Notes under the pieces: generated by a model | The model's input: only the letters and a program-made list of their open reading frames with translations | The model's database searches: none | Told to the model about the DNA's origin: nothing | In this document: in pieces, positions 10,962-21,902 of the stretch | Numbering within the stretch: position 1 is the first letter of the stretch | How the letters are laid out: every line of letters starts with the position of its first letter | DNA from: Glebionis coronaria | Lineage: Eukaryota > Streptophyta > Magnoliopsida > Asterales > Asteraceae | Reading direction: 5' to 3' | Length of the DNA stretch: 64,000 nt | NCBI GenBank assembly: GCA_025667525.1 | Contig: CM046878.1 | Location: 82,852,196-82,916,195 of the forward strand | Program-made: the position numbers and the translations under genes

Positions 10962-12825
10962 TAATAACTGGTTTTAACCAAGTATCAAAATAATTTCGTT
11001 CCAATCTTTTCGAATTGATTATTGGTAGAAAGTGCGACTCAATTGTTCTTGGTGGAAATGAAAATGGTTTGGTTGTCTATTACTAAGTAAAATGAAAATG
11101 TAAATTGCGATAAGTAAAAGGAATGCAAAAGGAATGCAAAAGGAATGCAAAAGGAATGTAAAAAAGGAATGTTGAAAGGAATGCTAAAAGGAATGCTGAA
11201 AGGAATGCTGAAAGGAATGCTAAAAGGAATGCTGAAAGGAATGTAAAAGGAATGCTGAAAGGAATGCTAAAAGGAATGTAAAAAGAATGTAAAAGGAATG
11301 CTAAAAGGAATGCTGAAAGGAATGTAAAAGGAATGTAAAAGGAATGCAAAAGGAATGCTAAAAGGAATGCTGAAAGGAATGCTAAAAGGAATGCTGAAAG
11401 GAATGTAAAAGGAATGCTAAAAAGGAATGTAAAAGGAATGCAAAAGGAATGCTAAAAGGAATGCTGAAAGGAATGCTAAAAGGAATGCTGAATGGAATGT
11501 AAAAAGGAATGCTGAATGGAATGTAAAAAGGAATGCTGAAAGGAATGCTGAAATGAATGCTAAAAGGAATGCTGAAAGGAATGCTAAAAGGAATGCTGAA
11601 AGGAATGCTAAAAAGAATGTAAAAGGAATGTAAAAGGAATGCAAAAGGAATGCTAAAAGGAATGCTGAAAGGAATGTAAAAGGAATGCTGAAAGGAATGC
11701 TAAAAGGAATGCTGAAAGGAATGCTAAAAGGAATACTGAAAGGAATGTAAAACCCTTTTCCAATCAAGATGATCGGAATGTAAAAGGAATGTAAAACTCT
11801 TTTCCAATCAAGATGACCGGGATGAAAAAAGAATGTATAAAATAAGCTAAATCTAATAAGCTATTAATCAAATAAGCACACGCCTAAAAACCTAATCAAA
11901 ACACGTTTAAGAAAAGCTAATAAGCTAGAATTTAAAGACTTTTAAAAACACAAAATAAGCAAACTTAATAAGATAAACATTAAAAGGATAAAACCTTTTT
12001 TAAGAAAAGCTAGAAAAAAAAATAAGCTAAACACAAAATAAGCTAATAAGATTGTCAAACTTATAGCTTATTCCGTAAGAAAACTTAAGGATTGATAAAA
12101 AGATAAACTTTTTTATCAACCAAACATCAAGATTAAACAAAAAAAAGCTTAAAAATTTCGGATTAAAAATATATAAAAACTAAGAAAGGTAGAATAAGAT
12201 TAAGATTAAAAGAAGAATTAAGCTATCAAAAGTAGAGATTTGATTAAAAACAAGAAAGGAAGATAAAAGATTAAGATCCTAGTGAGAGAAACTGACACTT
12301 TCTCTCTCTAAAATTACCTACTCCTAAACTAATCTAACTACTCCTAAATGACTAACACCCTTTCATGTGGTGAAATGAAGGGTATTTATAGGAAAGGAGG
12401 GGATGCTTGTGTTGCTCTTTTCTTTCTTTCTTTCTTCACGTCTTTTCGTCTTTTAAGTTCTTCGACTTTTTCGACTTTGTCTCGGGATTAATTTAAACTC
12501 GTCTTATAATTTCTTCATTTATTAGACTTGAGTTCTTCGGCTTAATTAAACTTCCGTCTTTAGACTTGTTCTTCGATAAATCTTCAGAATAGGCCTTGGA
12601 CTTCCGTTCTTTTTGCACTCTTGATCTTTTGACTTCGTCTTTTGTCTTTTTCTTTGATAAAAGCCCGTGAAAGCCCGTGTTATCCTCCTTTTCACGTTTT
12701 GGTCCTAAATCACAACAAAAACACAAACCACGCATAATTCGGACATTTATGACATAAAATACACGTTTTGGCTTGGTTATTATTGTAATTAAGTGGTGAA
12801 AGGATGGGTGTTTTCACACCTATCA
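10962..12825 (-). repeat. 5' LTR of the non-autonomous Athila-like element
   Basis: A 1864-bp LTR, homologous over its length to 5215-7025. It carries its own GGAATG minisatellite. The outer edge (TATCA at 12821-12825) abuts the AATAT duplication. Confidence 0.88.
11117..11752 (-). repeat. GGAATG-core minisatellite in the second LTR copy
   Basis: Same 10-12 bp units as at 5370-5945, with a different order and number of units. The divergence of this array exceeds that of the surrounding LTR. Confidence 0.92.
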
Positions 12826-13301
12826 AATATGCATTTAATAGCTCTAGGATTGAGCTTCCCCTGATTCACGTGTGAATAAGCAACGCAACCAAATATGTTG
12901 CTGTCACCGTTGCTTCAGCCCAGAATGATTCTTGCAAACCAGACTGAATCAGTAAACACCTAACCTTGTCCAAGAGCGTCCTATTCATTCGTTCAGCTAG
13001 ACCATTTTGTTGCGGAGTTCCAGCAACTGTCAAATGTCTTGCTACCCCGCTCTCCTTGCACAAGTAATTAAACTCCTGATTACAAAACTCCAAACCATTA
13101 TCCGTTCAAAGTTTCTTCAGTTTTCTACCTGTCTGGTTTTCTACCAACTGATTCCACTCCTTGAACTTACTGAACGCTTCACTCTTGTGTCTAAGAAAAT
13201 AAACCCAAACCCTCCTCGAATAATCATCAACAATCGATAAGAAGTAACAACAACCACTCATCGATTCCACCCGAGAAGGACCCAGAGATCCGCATGGACA
13301 T
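12826..13301 (-). pseudogene. CopH integrase middle part (broken)
   Basis: Minus-strand frame reading VHADLWGP (first catalytic Asp), SIVDDYSRRVWVYFL, then KKL-stop-TDNGLEFCNQEF (second Asp), GTPQQNGLAERMNRTLLDKVRCLL (catalytic Glu) and SFWAEATVTATYLV. It then jumps directly to GCVAYSHVNQGKLNPRAIKCIF. The stop before TDNG is TGA where CGA (Arg) is expected. Roughly 35 residues normally found between TYLV and GCVAYSHV are missing. The piece is bounded by the AATAT duplication on the left and the GACAT duplication on the right, and continues into 3205-5214 and from 22237-23676. Confidence 0.85.
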
Positions 13302-13634
13302 TGAAGGTCTACGCGATCTTTGGCCTATTCTACATGATGGATTTGATGGATTTGATGTATAAAGATGGTTGATTAATATAAGAAAGATGAGAAGGGAGAT
13401 GATGGAGTAGAGAGAGAAAGGAGAGTAAAGAGAAAAGAAGAGAGAGAGTAAAGATGAATAATGAATGTGTAAAAAATGAACAACCCCTCCTAACATGCTA
13501 GGAGGGGATATATATAGCCCACCCTACATGTGGGCTATATGGACTATACATTAACTAAATGGATCACGAGCCCATTACATAATTATCGTTGGAGCGACCG
13601 ATCCTTCATAAATACGTAAAACGTATTTCCAACA
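13302..13634 (-). repeat. 3' LTR of element A
   Basis: TG...CA LTR of 333 bp. It contains a TATATATA box (13508-13516) set between two perfect inverted repeats: CCCCTCCTA/TAGGAGGGG at 13484-13507 and TAGCCCAC/GTGGGCTA at 13515-13537. Confidence 0.93.
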
Positions 13635-13651
13635 ATCTCCCCCTAAGGGAG
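13635..13651 (-). other. Polypurine tract of element A
   Basis: The minus strand reads TCCCTTAGGGGGAGAT abutting the LTR. A second copy of the tract together with the first bases of the LTR (TGTTGGAAATACG) lies about 115 bp further inside (near 13735-13770), where the plus strand again reads CGTATTTCCAACAATCTCCC. Confidence 0.8.
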
Positions 13652-16454
13652 GTCGCTCCAAGAGACAAAGTTCTAAATAGTCTATATCTCGTGATCTATG
13701 CTAACTAAGATGTGACCGAGACTTTATTGGGAAAAACGTATTTCCAACAATCTCCCCCTAAGGGAGGTCACATCTTTTTACAAAATCTTAAACCTAGCAT
13801 CTATGCTTGAGTCTTCGATCTTGTTCTTGTGAATATGCTTGATGTGATCTTTGACTTTAGTCTTGAGCATGTTTCCTTGCCTTGACCTTGTGCATTCTTC
13901 ACTTGTGATATTTGCCTCTTCGTGACTTCATGTTCCACATACTTATACTTTTAAATTCTTGAAAGCTTCAGAGTTTGATACAGCGGAAGACTTGACCTTC
14001 GGGCTTTCTTGAATTTTTTGACGTACTAATTGTATGTAGTATAAGCATGTGGTGACGACTTCTTCTGGATTGTACACCGCAATGCCACCTTCTTGTTACG
14101 CTGCATAAGACAGTTAGCAACAAACAATATACACGGATTAAATGGCTTTGAACATTTCATTCTAATTCGGTAGCATTTTACCTCCGGTCGGTGAAGACCG
14201 TTGGACGATATTAAATATCGTACTTGTGGCAGGTAGTTTCAATAAAGAACCTCCTTGACAAGATTTCGCGGGTAAACCCGTTCTCTTTACTCGACCGTCC
14301 AAAGCTGACTGCGAACGTAAAGAGTGAATCATTTGGATAATCTTATCCGCATGATTTGAAGCCGTCAATTCATGTTCCTGGAACAAGTGAAGTTCAATTA
14401 AGAACCGCACCGTCGTTGCTTTCCAGTTGTCACTAGCTTGATTCATATAGAATCTTGCAAGTTACCTACCAAGTGCTGTTTGATGTTAACACTAGAAGGA
14501 TTTCCATTCGTCATTGTAACTACTTAATAGTATTACTCTGAATGTTCTGGCAAGATCACTAAGATATTGCGTAGAGGCCTGGAACGTGTTTAAATTCATT
14601 TAAGAATTAAACCACTGTTGCTTTCCAGTTATCACAAGTTTGATTCATAAAGAATCGCACAAGTCACCTACCATGAGCTTTTTGATATTCGCTCAAGAAG
14701 GATTTCCATCTTCATTGTAAATACTTTCGTATTACTCGGATGTTCAGGCAAGATCATGAAGATTTTGCGTAGGACTCTTAAGATCTTTCTTACTTTTCAC
14801 AGTGTGTGAAGAAGCAAGGAAATATGAAAGTGTGTCCTAATGAGATATTTGATGATCTCAAATGGCTCTAGACTCGATCGTGCATTTTGGATTTTTAGTG
14901 ATCGGAGGCTGGAGAGGAGTGCCACCTTTTCAATACCAATTTATTCGGAGTGAATAAATCAATAGATAATGCGTTGTCTCCGTGTGATTAAAACAAATAT
15001 CTTTTGAGAGATATCTGAGTTAGCTGGGATGGGTTGTGCATTGCATCACTGGGTCCATGATGTCTGTCTTCAATATTAAGAATCATTAAATAATGATCTT
15101 AATAGCATATGTATTGACCCGGTTTCTGCCTAAGTTGTAAGGAGGGCTTCTTTCTTTACACCCTTTATCTTTACAATTCTTTTTCATTCTTCAACCCCTT
15201 CAATGCTTACCAATACGTCATCACTAGCACCTTGTTGTGATTGTTCCAGTGCTAACTTAAGTACTTGGTCGGCATTCAGCTACATTCACAATCTTTCTCC
15301 ATCTTTCCTAAGGACTACTATTTCTAGCTATGGAATGTCCTTGGGAAGATTTCTCCGGTTCAAGAGGAATCATTGGACTTTAACCTATCCTACCATCCTT
15401 ATGTCACCACAATCTTCATCATCGTGAATAGAGATGTTTTGGGTAAGTGTATGTCACCATGAAATCCATTTTGAAGTGCAAATCCATTTTGCTCCCCCTT
15501 AACATATGCCCCGATATCCGAAAACATTTCGCACATGTCGGGATGAGCTAGCACGTTAAGTCAAACCATTTGTGATTAATCATTTCCCATATTAAATCAC
15601 ATTTTCTCCCCCATATTAAAAAAAATTAACTCAATCAATGTTTTTAATATCAATTGATTTAATAGCGTTTTAAGAAAATTTGGGAAGAAAAATGCAAATC
15701 CAATTATCTTAATGAATTACACAAGCTCCCCCTCAAATTAATGAGGGTGTACTTGAAACGTAAATTAAATACCTTTTAAACACAAGTGTAAGGTATTTAT
15801 CACGTGCAAAGATCATATATGATAATGAATTCACAAGATTAGCAATTTACGAGGTTGGACCTGAATGATGGAGAACATCATATGAAAGAAGCACATGGTT
15901 CTTGTTCACGAATGTTGGTCTTCCTCGTAACTTCTGAAGTTATCTCTTGATTCCATGTGTATGATTGATATCGTTGTCTTAACACTAATATGTGAACTTG
16001 GCACTCTCGACATCAAGGATTCTGAATGCTGGATAATTGCTCCCCCTCAATTGTTGACCCGTGTTCTATTGAAAGAGCTGTAGTCACCGTTTGAGTAGTC
16101 GCATCGTCGAGTATGTAGATATCACTTGTAAGTTTCTACGGTTGGTGGAGATGATAACTTCGGATTCTGAAGTCAAAGCTTTCCGGTGAAATGCTTGACT
16201 TCAAAGTGAAAAGCGGGTTACTATCGGAAATAATAGCAAACCATTTTGAGCATGTTTCAAAAGTTTGAACTTCTGCTCGAATTTTATTTACAACCCCGTG
16301 TCATTATTGAATGACATTTCTAGGTTCGTAAATATTATCGATTCCAGAAGACATGCTCTTTTTATCAAAACATTTTTGAACACACAATTTTGAAAGATTT
16401 AGAAAAACCTTTTGAGAAATTCTTGAAAAATTGTGTTCAAAGTTTTGAAAACCA
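13652..16454 (-). other. Long 3' non-coding part of element A
   Basis: About 2.8 kb homologous to 51916-54460 in element B. It contains several internal purine-tract-like GGGGGAG sites, a short conserved ORF (14162-14446), a degenerate direct repeat of the segment reading AACTGGAAAGCAAC, and otherwise no coding signal. No remnants of pol are recognisable. Confidence 0.65.
14162..14446 (-). CDS. Small ORF (94 residues) conserved in elements A and B
   Basis: Begins MNQASDNWKATTVRFLIELH and continues to SALDGRVKRTGLPAKSCQGGS. In element B (53666-53869) the same frame is open with only two or three substitutions through residue 67, where B stops and A continues for 27 residues. Predicted to be mostly helical, without known motifs. 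The shared open frame may simply reflect recent common descent, so coding status is doubtful. Confidence 0.3.
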   Translation of the reverse strand: MNQASDNWKATTVRFLIELHLFQEHELTASNHADKIIQMIHSLRSQSALDGRVKRTGLPAKSCQGGSLLKLPATSTIFNIVQRSSPTGGKMLPN

Positions 16455-17440
16455 ATTACTTTAGCTTAAGATTTGGAATATCTTAGGAAAGCTCAAGTCC
16501 GAGAAGTTGTAAACTTCTCGTTGTTAAGGATAAGTTTATCATCGGCGATAAACTTTCCTTTTATCTGAAGAACGAGTCCTAAGCTGACATTTACTTAGAA
16601 GTCGTGTTCATGAGCTTGAAAACTTTGACTGTTTTAACGGAAAGCTCATGACCGAGAAATGTTAATTTCTCGTTACGAGGAAAAGTTCTCTTATTTAAAA
16701 GATACATTTTCCTTTCTGAGCTTAAAACTTCGAATGTTTTAATACAAGCTCATGACCGAGAAATGTTAATTTCTCGTTATGAGGATAAGTTATCATAAAA
16801 GATAATCTTTCCTTTATTTGAAGTTCGAGTTACAGTCTGACATTTAACTGTAAGTCATTGTGCATGAGCTTAAAAACTTCGAATGTTTTTTTTTTTTTGA
16901 TATAAGCTCATGCCCGAGAAAAATTAATTTCTCGTTGTTAGGATCAGTTTATCATCGGCGATAAACTCTCCTTTCTTTGAAGCACGGGTTACCATATGAT
17001 ATTTAATGATAAACCATATACACGAGCTTAAAACCTTTGAATGGTTTTAGGATAAGCTCGTGTCCAAGAAAACTTAATTTCTTGTTAAGAGGGTAAGTTA
17101 TCGTTGCGTAGATAAACTTCCCTGTCTCTGAAGTCCGGGTCATCGTCTGTCATTTAACGAGGAGCCATTGTGCATGAACTTAAAGACTTGGAATGTTTTT
17201 GATATAAGCTCATGCCCGAGAAAAATTAATTTCTCGTTGTTAGGATAAGTTTACCATCAGCGATAAACTTTCCTTTCTTTGAAGAGCGAGTTATAGTCTG
17301 TGATGTGACTTTAAGTCCTTGTGCATGAGCTTAAGAACGTGGAATGTTTTTAACATAAGCTCATGCCCGAGAAAAATGAATTTCTCGTTTTTAGGATAAG
17401 TCATCATCGGGATGAACTTTCCTGTCTTTTGAGATCGAGT
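16455..17440 (-). repeat. Stem-loop array after the gag-like ORF, element A (about 7 units)
   Basis: Units of about 110-150 bp, each with three potential hairpins. SL1 has arms AAGTTTATC/GATAAACTT. SL2 has arms CGAGAA(A)/(T)TTCTCG. SL3 has GAGCTTA...AAGCTC with an inner AAAAAC/GTTTTT stem. SL2 copies are at 16500-16520, 16653-16672, 16757-16776, 16915-16934, 17065-17084, 17217-17236 and 17368-17387. Pairing is kept by compensatory changes: the copy at 17065 has CAAGAA/TTCTTG, and that at 16500 has CGAGAAGTT/AACTTCTCG. The array begins about 40 bp after the ORF stop. Element B has the same array (51240-51915). Confidence 0.85.
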
Positions 17441-17477
17441 TACAGTCTGTTATGTGACTTTAAGTCCTTAGGTAAGC

Positions 17478-19700
17478 TTAACCATGAATCCCCTGAGACA
17501 CTTGATTCTCCGATATCTGCTTCTTCAGCAACCAAACTCTAAGAGTGTCCTTAGTTGAACGGTACACAACGATTGGACCGCTTCGTTCTTTTGGAACATC
17601 AACTTTGGTACCTGCAATCTCATTAGGAATTTGCATGCTTTGACGTGGGTTAGCGATATCAATTAGAGAAGCACATGGGGGTTCACAGTTGGCTTTACTT
17701 GTGTCAGAGGCGACCTGAGTAGATGATTCACTTATCTTAGCTGGCAAACGTTTTCTTTTATAGAAAACCCTAAGTTTAGGCTTAAGTGACGTATAATCTT
17801 TATCAATTTCCTCCCTAGTAGTCTTAGTAGAATCGGAGACTATCCTAGTTAAAGGGCACTCGTTTCCTACAAGAGTGAAAGTTCTACCAGTGGGGCGCCA
17901 CATTTTACCAATGGGTTTGATTTTAGCGACCCACTGGGATTTAAGTCTAGCACGGGAGTTCACCTCATTAAGCAATTTTTTGATACAAGAATCATGATTT
18001 GCCGTAAAGACACATTTTCTACATGTTTTACAAGTAGCATATTTAACGTCCGAGTAAGATCTAGAATTCCTAGATGATTGATTGATGCTCCTAGGATGTG
18101 ACATGCTATGGCTAGCAGTGTTGGGTAAACTAGAAGGCATCTGACTAGGTTTGAAATTCCTATCTCTTACTTGTGTCTTTTGCTTAGCTTCTCTTTGACC
18201 AAAATCCTGGCGCACATCAGCTGAACTAGTTCTAGACGTGTTCATTGAACTATTCTTAGAGAAACTAGAGGCAATCATGTGATGAGGTCTTGCTAAAACT
18301 GATTTAGTCACATTAGGCCTATTTGGTGGAGTGACTGTTCTAGAAATATGACCCAAATCAACTTGGGAGGCAAACCGCGGTCTCGAGGATAGTGGTCGCT
18401 CGGATCTAAATGCAGTAGGTTGTCTGACAATCGGTTGTCTGACGAACTGATTTGTAGGCGGTTTCCCCAAGATTGATGGTTTTTCAGGCTTAGTGTCCAC
18501 ACTAGGTCCTCTAGTTTTCCTTAACTCGTTTTTCAACGCAGCTATAGCAAAAACCTTTTCCTGTACTTGGGCCTTTAAAGTCTCATTCTCTTTGAGCAAG
18601 TTATCTTGGGATGCCAACTTAGATTCAAGCAGTTTAATTTGTTTCAAAAGATTATCCTTTTCAGCTTTAGAATCTAGAACAGTTTGATCCAATTTTCTTT
18701 CAAGAACAACGTTTGACTTTTCAAGTTTTTCAAAGTATGTTTCAAATTTGTCCGTTTTCTTAGAAAATTCAAGTTTGGCATCCTCAAGATCTTTAGATTG
18801 TTGAGCTACAATCGTTTCGAGCTCTCTAATCTTAGAATCGGAAGCAGTCAATGAAGCAGTTATAAGACAATTATCATGGTGTACTATAGCATTCTGAACC
18901 ATCTCTCCCTCATTATGACTCACATCGGATGAATCAGAAGTGGTATTGCTATCACGCTTCTCCATCCCATGTGTGTCATAATTAGGTTCAAAATGCTCAA
19001 TATGCGACAGTTCATCACCATTTTCATCGGCATACACATCATATACAACATTATGATGTACCATGTTTGCAAGCGCTTCGTCATAAATGGGTAAGGTGTC
19101 ATCAAGATAGATCTCGTTAACATTCCCCGACGTGCCACTGGGATCATGTTGTCCTCCTGATTCCATGCTCTTGCCATTGTTAGGCTCCAAGTTATCAACC
19201 GTATGACCATTCTCTTTCATCTGCATCATAGATTCTTGCACTCCATTATCATACGCTTGCTGAAGTCGAGATCTTTCATAAATCGAAGACGAGACCGATG
19301 TCATGAGTTTCAATATTGTATCACGAAAAACTCGAAGCTCGGTATGTGTATCTCGAAGAAATGATTGGCAAAGCATTGAACTTTCAGACTTGATGATATT
19401 GAATTGGAGGAAAGGCGTGAGTTGTGTCACAAGAGCCTTATAAGCAAGTGCCGATGCAGAGTGATTAAAGTTTTGATTGTTGAGTTGCTCGGCGAGTTGG
19501 GTCAAAGTGGTGAATATTGAGTCGATGAATATATGACGATCTTGTCCAAAGATGGTCACAAATTCGCTCCCTCCTAGAATCCTCGAAAGAGTGACAAGAT
19601 GAGACTGAAGCATTTGAAATGAAGTGATGCCACTTTTCCTAACTTTGTTTTGCATTGAATGCGATTCTCCCTTTTGACATGTCGAATCGAATGAATCCAT
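17478..19700 (-). CDS. Gag-like 740-residue ORF of element A
   Basis: Single intact frame from ATG at 19700. Residues 1-150 are probably helical (MDSFDSTCQKGESHSMQNKV...). Residues about 150-280 are acidic and variable. A strong coiled coil spans about 285-395 (SKIRELETIVAQQSKDLEDA, ending ALKNELRKT). A basic Ser/Arg-rich stretch follows. Near residue 555 is CKTCRKCVFTANHDSC, a CX2CX2C...HX3C cluster, and then MWRPTGRTFTLVGNECPLTR. Similar CVFxANHD and WxPTGR segments occur, from memory, in Gag-Pol proteins of Asteraceae copia elements, so this looks like a Gag-type protein lacking pol. The element B homologue (729 residues) is also intact, and the differences include in-frame indels only. 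Confidence 0.85.
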   Translation of the reverse strand: MDSFDSTCQKGESHSMQNKVRKSGITSFQMLQSHLVTLSRILGGSEFVTIFGQDRHIFIDSIFTTLTQLAEQLNNQNFNHSASALAYKALVTQLTPFLQFNIIKSESSMLCQSFLRDTHTELRVFRDTILKLMTSVSSSIYERSRLQQAYDNGVQESMMQMKENGHTVDNLEPNNGKSMESGGQHDPSGTSGNVNEIYLDDTLPIYDEALANMVHHNVVYDVYADENGDELSHIEHFEPNYDTHGMEKRDSNTTSDSSDVSHNEGEMVQNAIVHHDNCLITASLTASDSKIRELETIVAQQSKDLEDAKLEFSKKTDKFETYFEKLEKSNVVLERKLDQTVLDSKAEKDNLLKQIKLLESKLASQDNLLKENETLKAQVQEKVFAIAALKNELRKTRGPSVDTKPEKPSILGKPPTNQFVRQPIVRQPTAFRSERPLSSRPRFASQVDLGHISRTVTPPNRPNVTKSVLARPHHMIASSFSKNSSMNTSRTSSADVRQDFGQREAKQKTQVRDRNFKPSQMPSSLPNTASHSMSHPRSINQSSRNSRSYSDVKYATCKTCRKCVFTANHDSCIKKLLNEVNSRARLKSQWVAKIKPIGKMWRPTGRTFTLVGNECPLTRIVSDSTKTTREEIDKDYTSLKPKLRVFYKRKRLPAKISESSTQVASDTSKANCEPPCASLIDIANPRQSMQIPNEIAGTKVDVPKERSGPIVVYRSTKDTLRVWLLKKQISENQVSQGIHG

Positions 19701-21089
19701 TGAATATCGATTAAAAATGACGTGGATGATGTTGTTTTCGGGATTTTATAATACGTGAAGAAACTTAAAAACAAAAAGTCACGGAATATGACAAAACCAA
19801 CGAAACGATCCGTAAATAAGTTTGAAAAATCCTCGATTGTAGATAAAAACCTTCTTCACGTACAAATAAGAATATCTTGATTAAAAATCCGTAGCCACGA
19901 AAAATAAAGCCCGTCACTTTGACTCGTCACTTTTGTTTTCAAATTCGGCCGCACAAACTGTTGACCCGTCAAATATTTTACGACATTGGTTGTTTCGAAA
20001 TACCCGCCTCACCACGATGTACCAAAAATTAATAAACGAAATTAACTAAACTAAAAAAATAACTTGAAACTAAATAAAAATAAAATCTTAAAAAAATAAC
20101 TTAACTAAAAAAATAGAAAAAAATTTAAAATCTGATATGAAAAAAGGAGTTCACAATCCTTGCGTATTAGACTATACGTTTTAAATGTTCATATGAAATC
20201 AGTTAAAAAGAGGGCACAAAAGAAGCGTGTCCTGATAACTATAACTCAAAAACAAAAACAAAAACACGTGGCTAACTTTTACCCCTAAAAACAGCACATA
20301 GTTACCTCCGCCCAATTAAATATTTATGTTATCTCACTTGGGTTTAAATAAAACAAATATCCTACTTTCTTGTGAAATCCGCCCCAAATATGTCTTCTAT
20401 ATCTCTCTCTCCACAACAAAAACTCACACATAACCCGTAAAGAAATCAGATCCTTTAAATCCTAAAAAATCAGATCGATTTCATGAACCCGTAACCAATT
20501 TCCTTGAAGAAGAACCGCAGCGCAAGACAAGTTCGTCAAGGTCCTTTAAAGAGGATCTCAGGTAGGTCTTTATTTTTATGTTCGAGTCGTAGATCGATGA
20601 GGGTTTTGGAGTAAAACTGAGATCGGGTTTAATGTCTTGTGGGTTCGAGTGTTTGTGGGTGTGTTTGTGTAGTTTTGTCGAGTCAAAACTTTTGTTTAGA
20701 GGTTTAATTCGAGTCTTGTCTAGGCTTTGAGTCAGTGTTTTTGGTGAGTCTTGAAACTTGGTGTGAGTCTGGTCATGTTTTGTTGAGAGTTGATGTGTTA
20801 GGTGTTGGGTCGGTGTGTGGTGTTAGGTGTGTGGTGTTCCAGGTTTTGTGTTCGAGAGAACTGGTCAGTGAGATTGGGTTTGTGGGTGTTGAAAGGCTGT
20901 GAGTCGAGGGCTGGGTGTGCGAAGGTGAGGGAGTGAGTGTGCGAGTGTCAGTCGAGAATGGGGGTGAGGGAGTGGGGTTCGTTTGAGATGTTAGAGTTGA
21001 GGGTTGTGAGTCTGAGTCGTGTCAGTGAGTCCGATTGGTGTGAGATGTGTCGAGGGTGGGTTTTTTTTGTATCCGTTATGTATGAATCA
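19701..21089 (-). other. 5' leader of element A
   Basis: No reading frame. The sense (minus) strand is extremely G-poor between about 20590 and 21060, rich in CTCGAC and CACCC blocks, matching 47440-48060 in element B. Nearer the ORF is AT-rich sequence with long A/T runs. Confidence 0.7.
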
Positions 21090-21345
21090 ACAATGCTTCG
21101 TTCGGAAGATTTCGTTCGGAAGATTTCGTTCGGAAGATTTTGTTCGGAAGATTTCGTTCGGAAGATTTCGTTCGGAAGATTTCGTTCGGAAGATTTCGTT
21201 CGGAAGATTTCGTTCGGAAGATTTCGTTCGTCCGGAAGTTTCGTTCGTCCGGAAGTTTGTTCGTCCGGAAGTTTGTTCTTCCGGAAGTTTGTTCGTCCGG
21301 AATTTTGTTCGTCCGGAACTTTGTTCGTCCGGAACTTTGATGATG
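21090..21345 (-). repeat. TTCCGAA-core tandem array in the element A leader
   Basis: About nine copies of a 14-bp unit (TTCGGAAGATTTCG on the plus strand) pass into about seven copies of a related unit (TTCGTCCGGAAGTT). On the sense strand each unit carries TTCCGAA or TTCCGGA. The array stays open in all frames on both strands, producing spurious ORFs. Element B has a related array at 47222-47425 and the Athila-like LTR another at 58360-58790. Confidence 0.92.
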
Positions 21346-21902
21346 TTGAAAAATTGATGGGACAGAAACAAAGGACCAGAGAAGATGATAACCAAGATAA
21401 TTGACAGATTTGACCAAAAAAGACAAACATATTCGATGGACAGAACACGAATTATATAAAAAGATTATATGAAAAAAAATTATATAAAAACTGATTATAT
21501 AAAAAACTGATAAAAGATAAACTGATAATAAAAAATTAAAATGGAAACTAATTATAAAAAAATAAAAAAGGATAAAATTAAAAGTTCAATTTAAAGAATT
21601 CAACCAAAGATGCAATCAAAATAGAAAGGGTTTTATCAATAAAAATACCAAATTAAAAAGAGAAAAACACAAACGTTTTATAAAAACACAAACTTTTTAA
21701 GATTTGATAATAAAATTTTTGATTTTTGTATAAAAATTTGTGATTTTTATCTAAAAAGTAAGTAAATCTAAAGATTTGACATGATTTAAAGCATAAAAAT
21801 ACAAACTTTTTAAGATAAAAGCTTGATTAAATCAAAACCCATCAAAATCAAACAAAAGAAAAAACAAGAATAAACCAAACTAACCATGCTCTTGATATCA
21901 AT

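Larger units (their letters stand above)
5215..12825 (-). mobile_element. Non-autonomous Athila-like LTR retrotransposon inserted in CopH
   Basis: Two long LTRs (5215-7025 and 10962-12825) flank a 3.9-kb interior. A 5-bp duplication AATAT is at 5210-5214 and 12826-12830. Read on the minus strand, the primer-binding site TGGCGCCGTTGCCGG follows the 5' LTR, and a purine tract (AGTGTAGGGGATT) precedes the 3' LTR. The interior has no protease, reverse transcriptase or integrase, only a Cys-rich ORF and an acidic 401-residue ORF. The LTR start (TGATAGGTGTG, then ACACCCATCC) and primer site match the autonomous Athila-like element at 57477, which is a plausible source of enzymes. Confidence 0.88.

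Noticed and set aside
21090..21345. CRISPR-like or heat-shock-element array
   Set aside because: Units are contiguous 14-bp repeats without unique spacers, in a plant genome. TTCCGAA has one base between TTC and GAA, not the two of a heat-shock element.
20937..21448. Five overlapping ORFs on both strands with FVRKISFGRF or PNEIFRTKSSE repeats
   Set aside because: Artefact of the 14-bp TTCGGAAGATTTCG array, which stays open in all frames.
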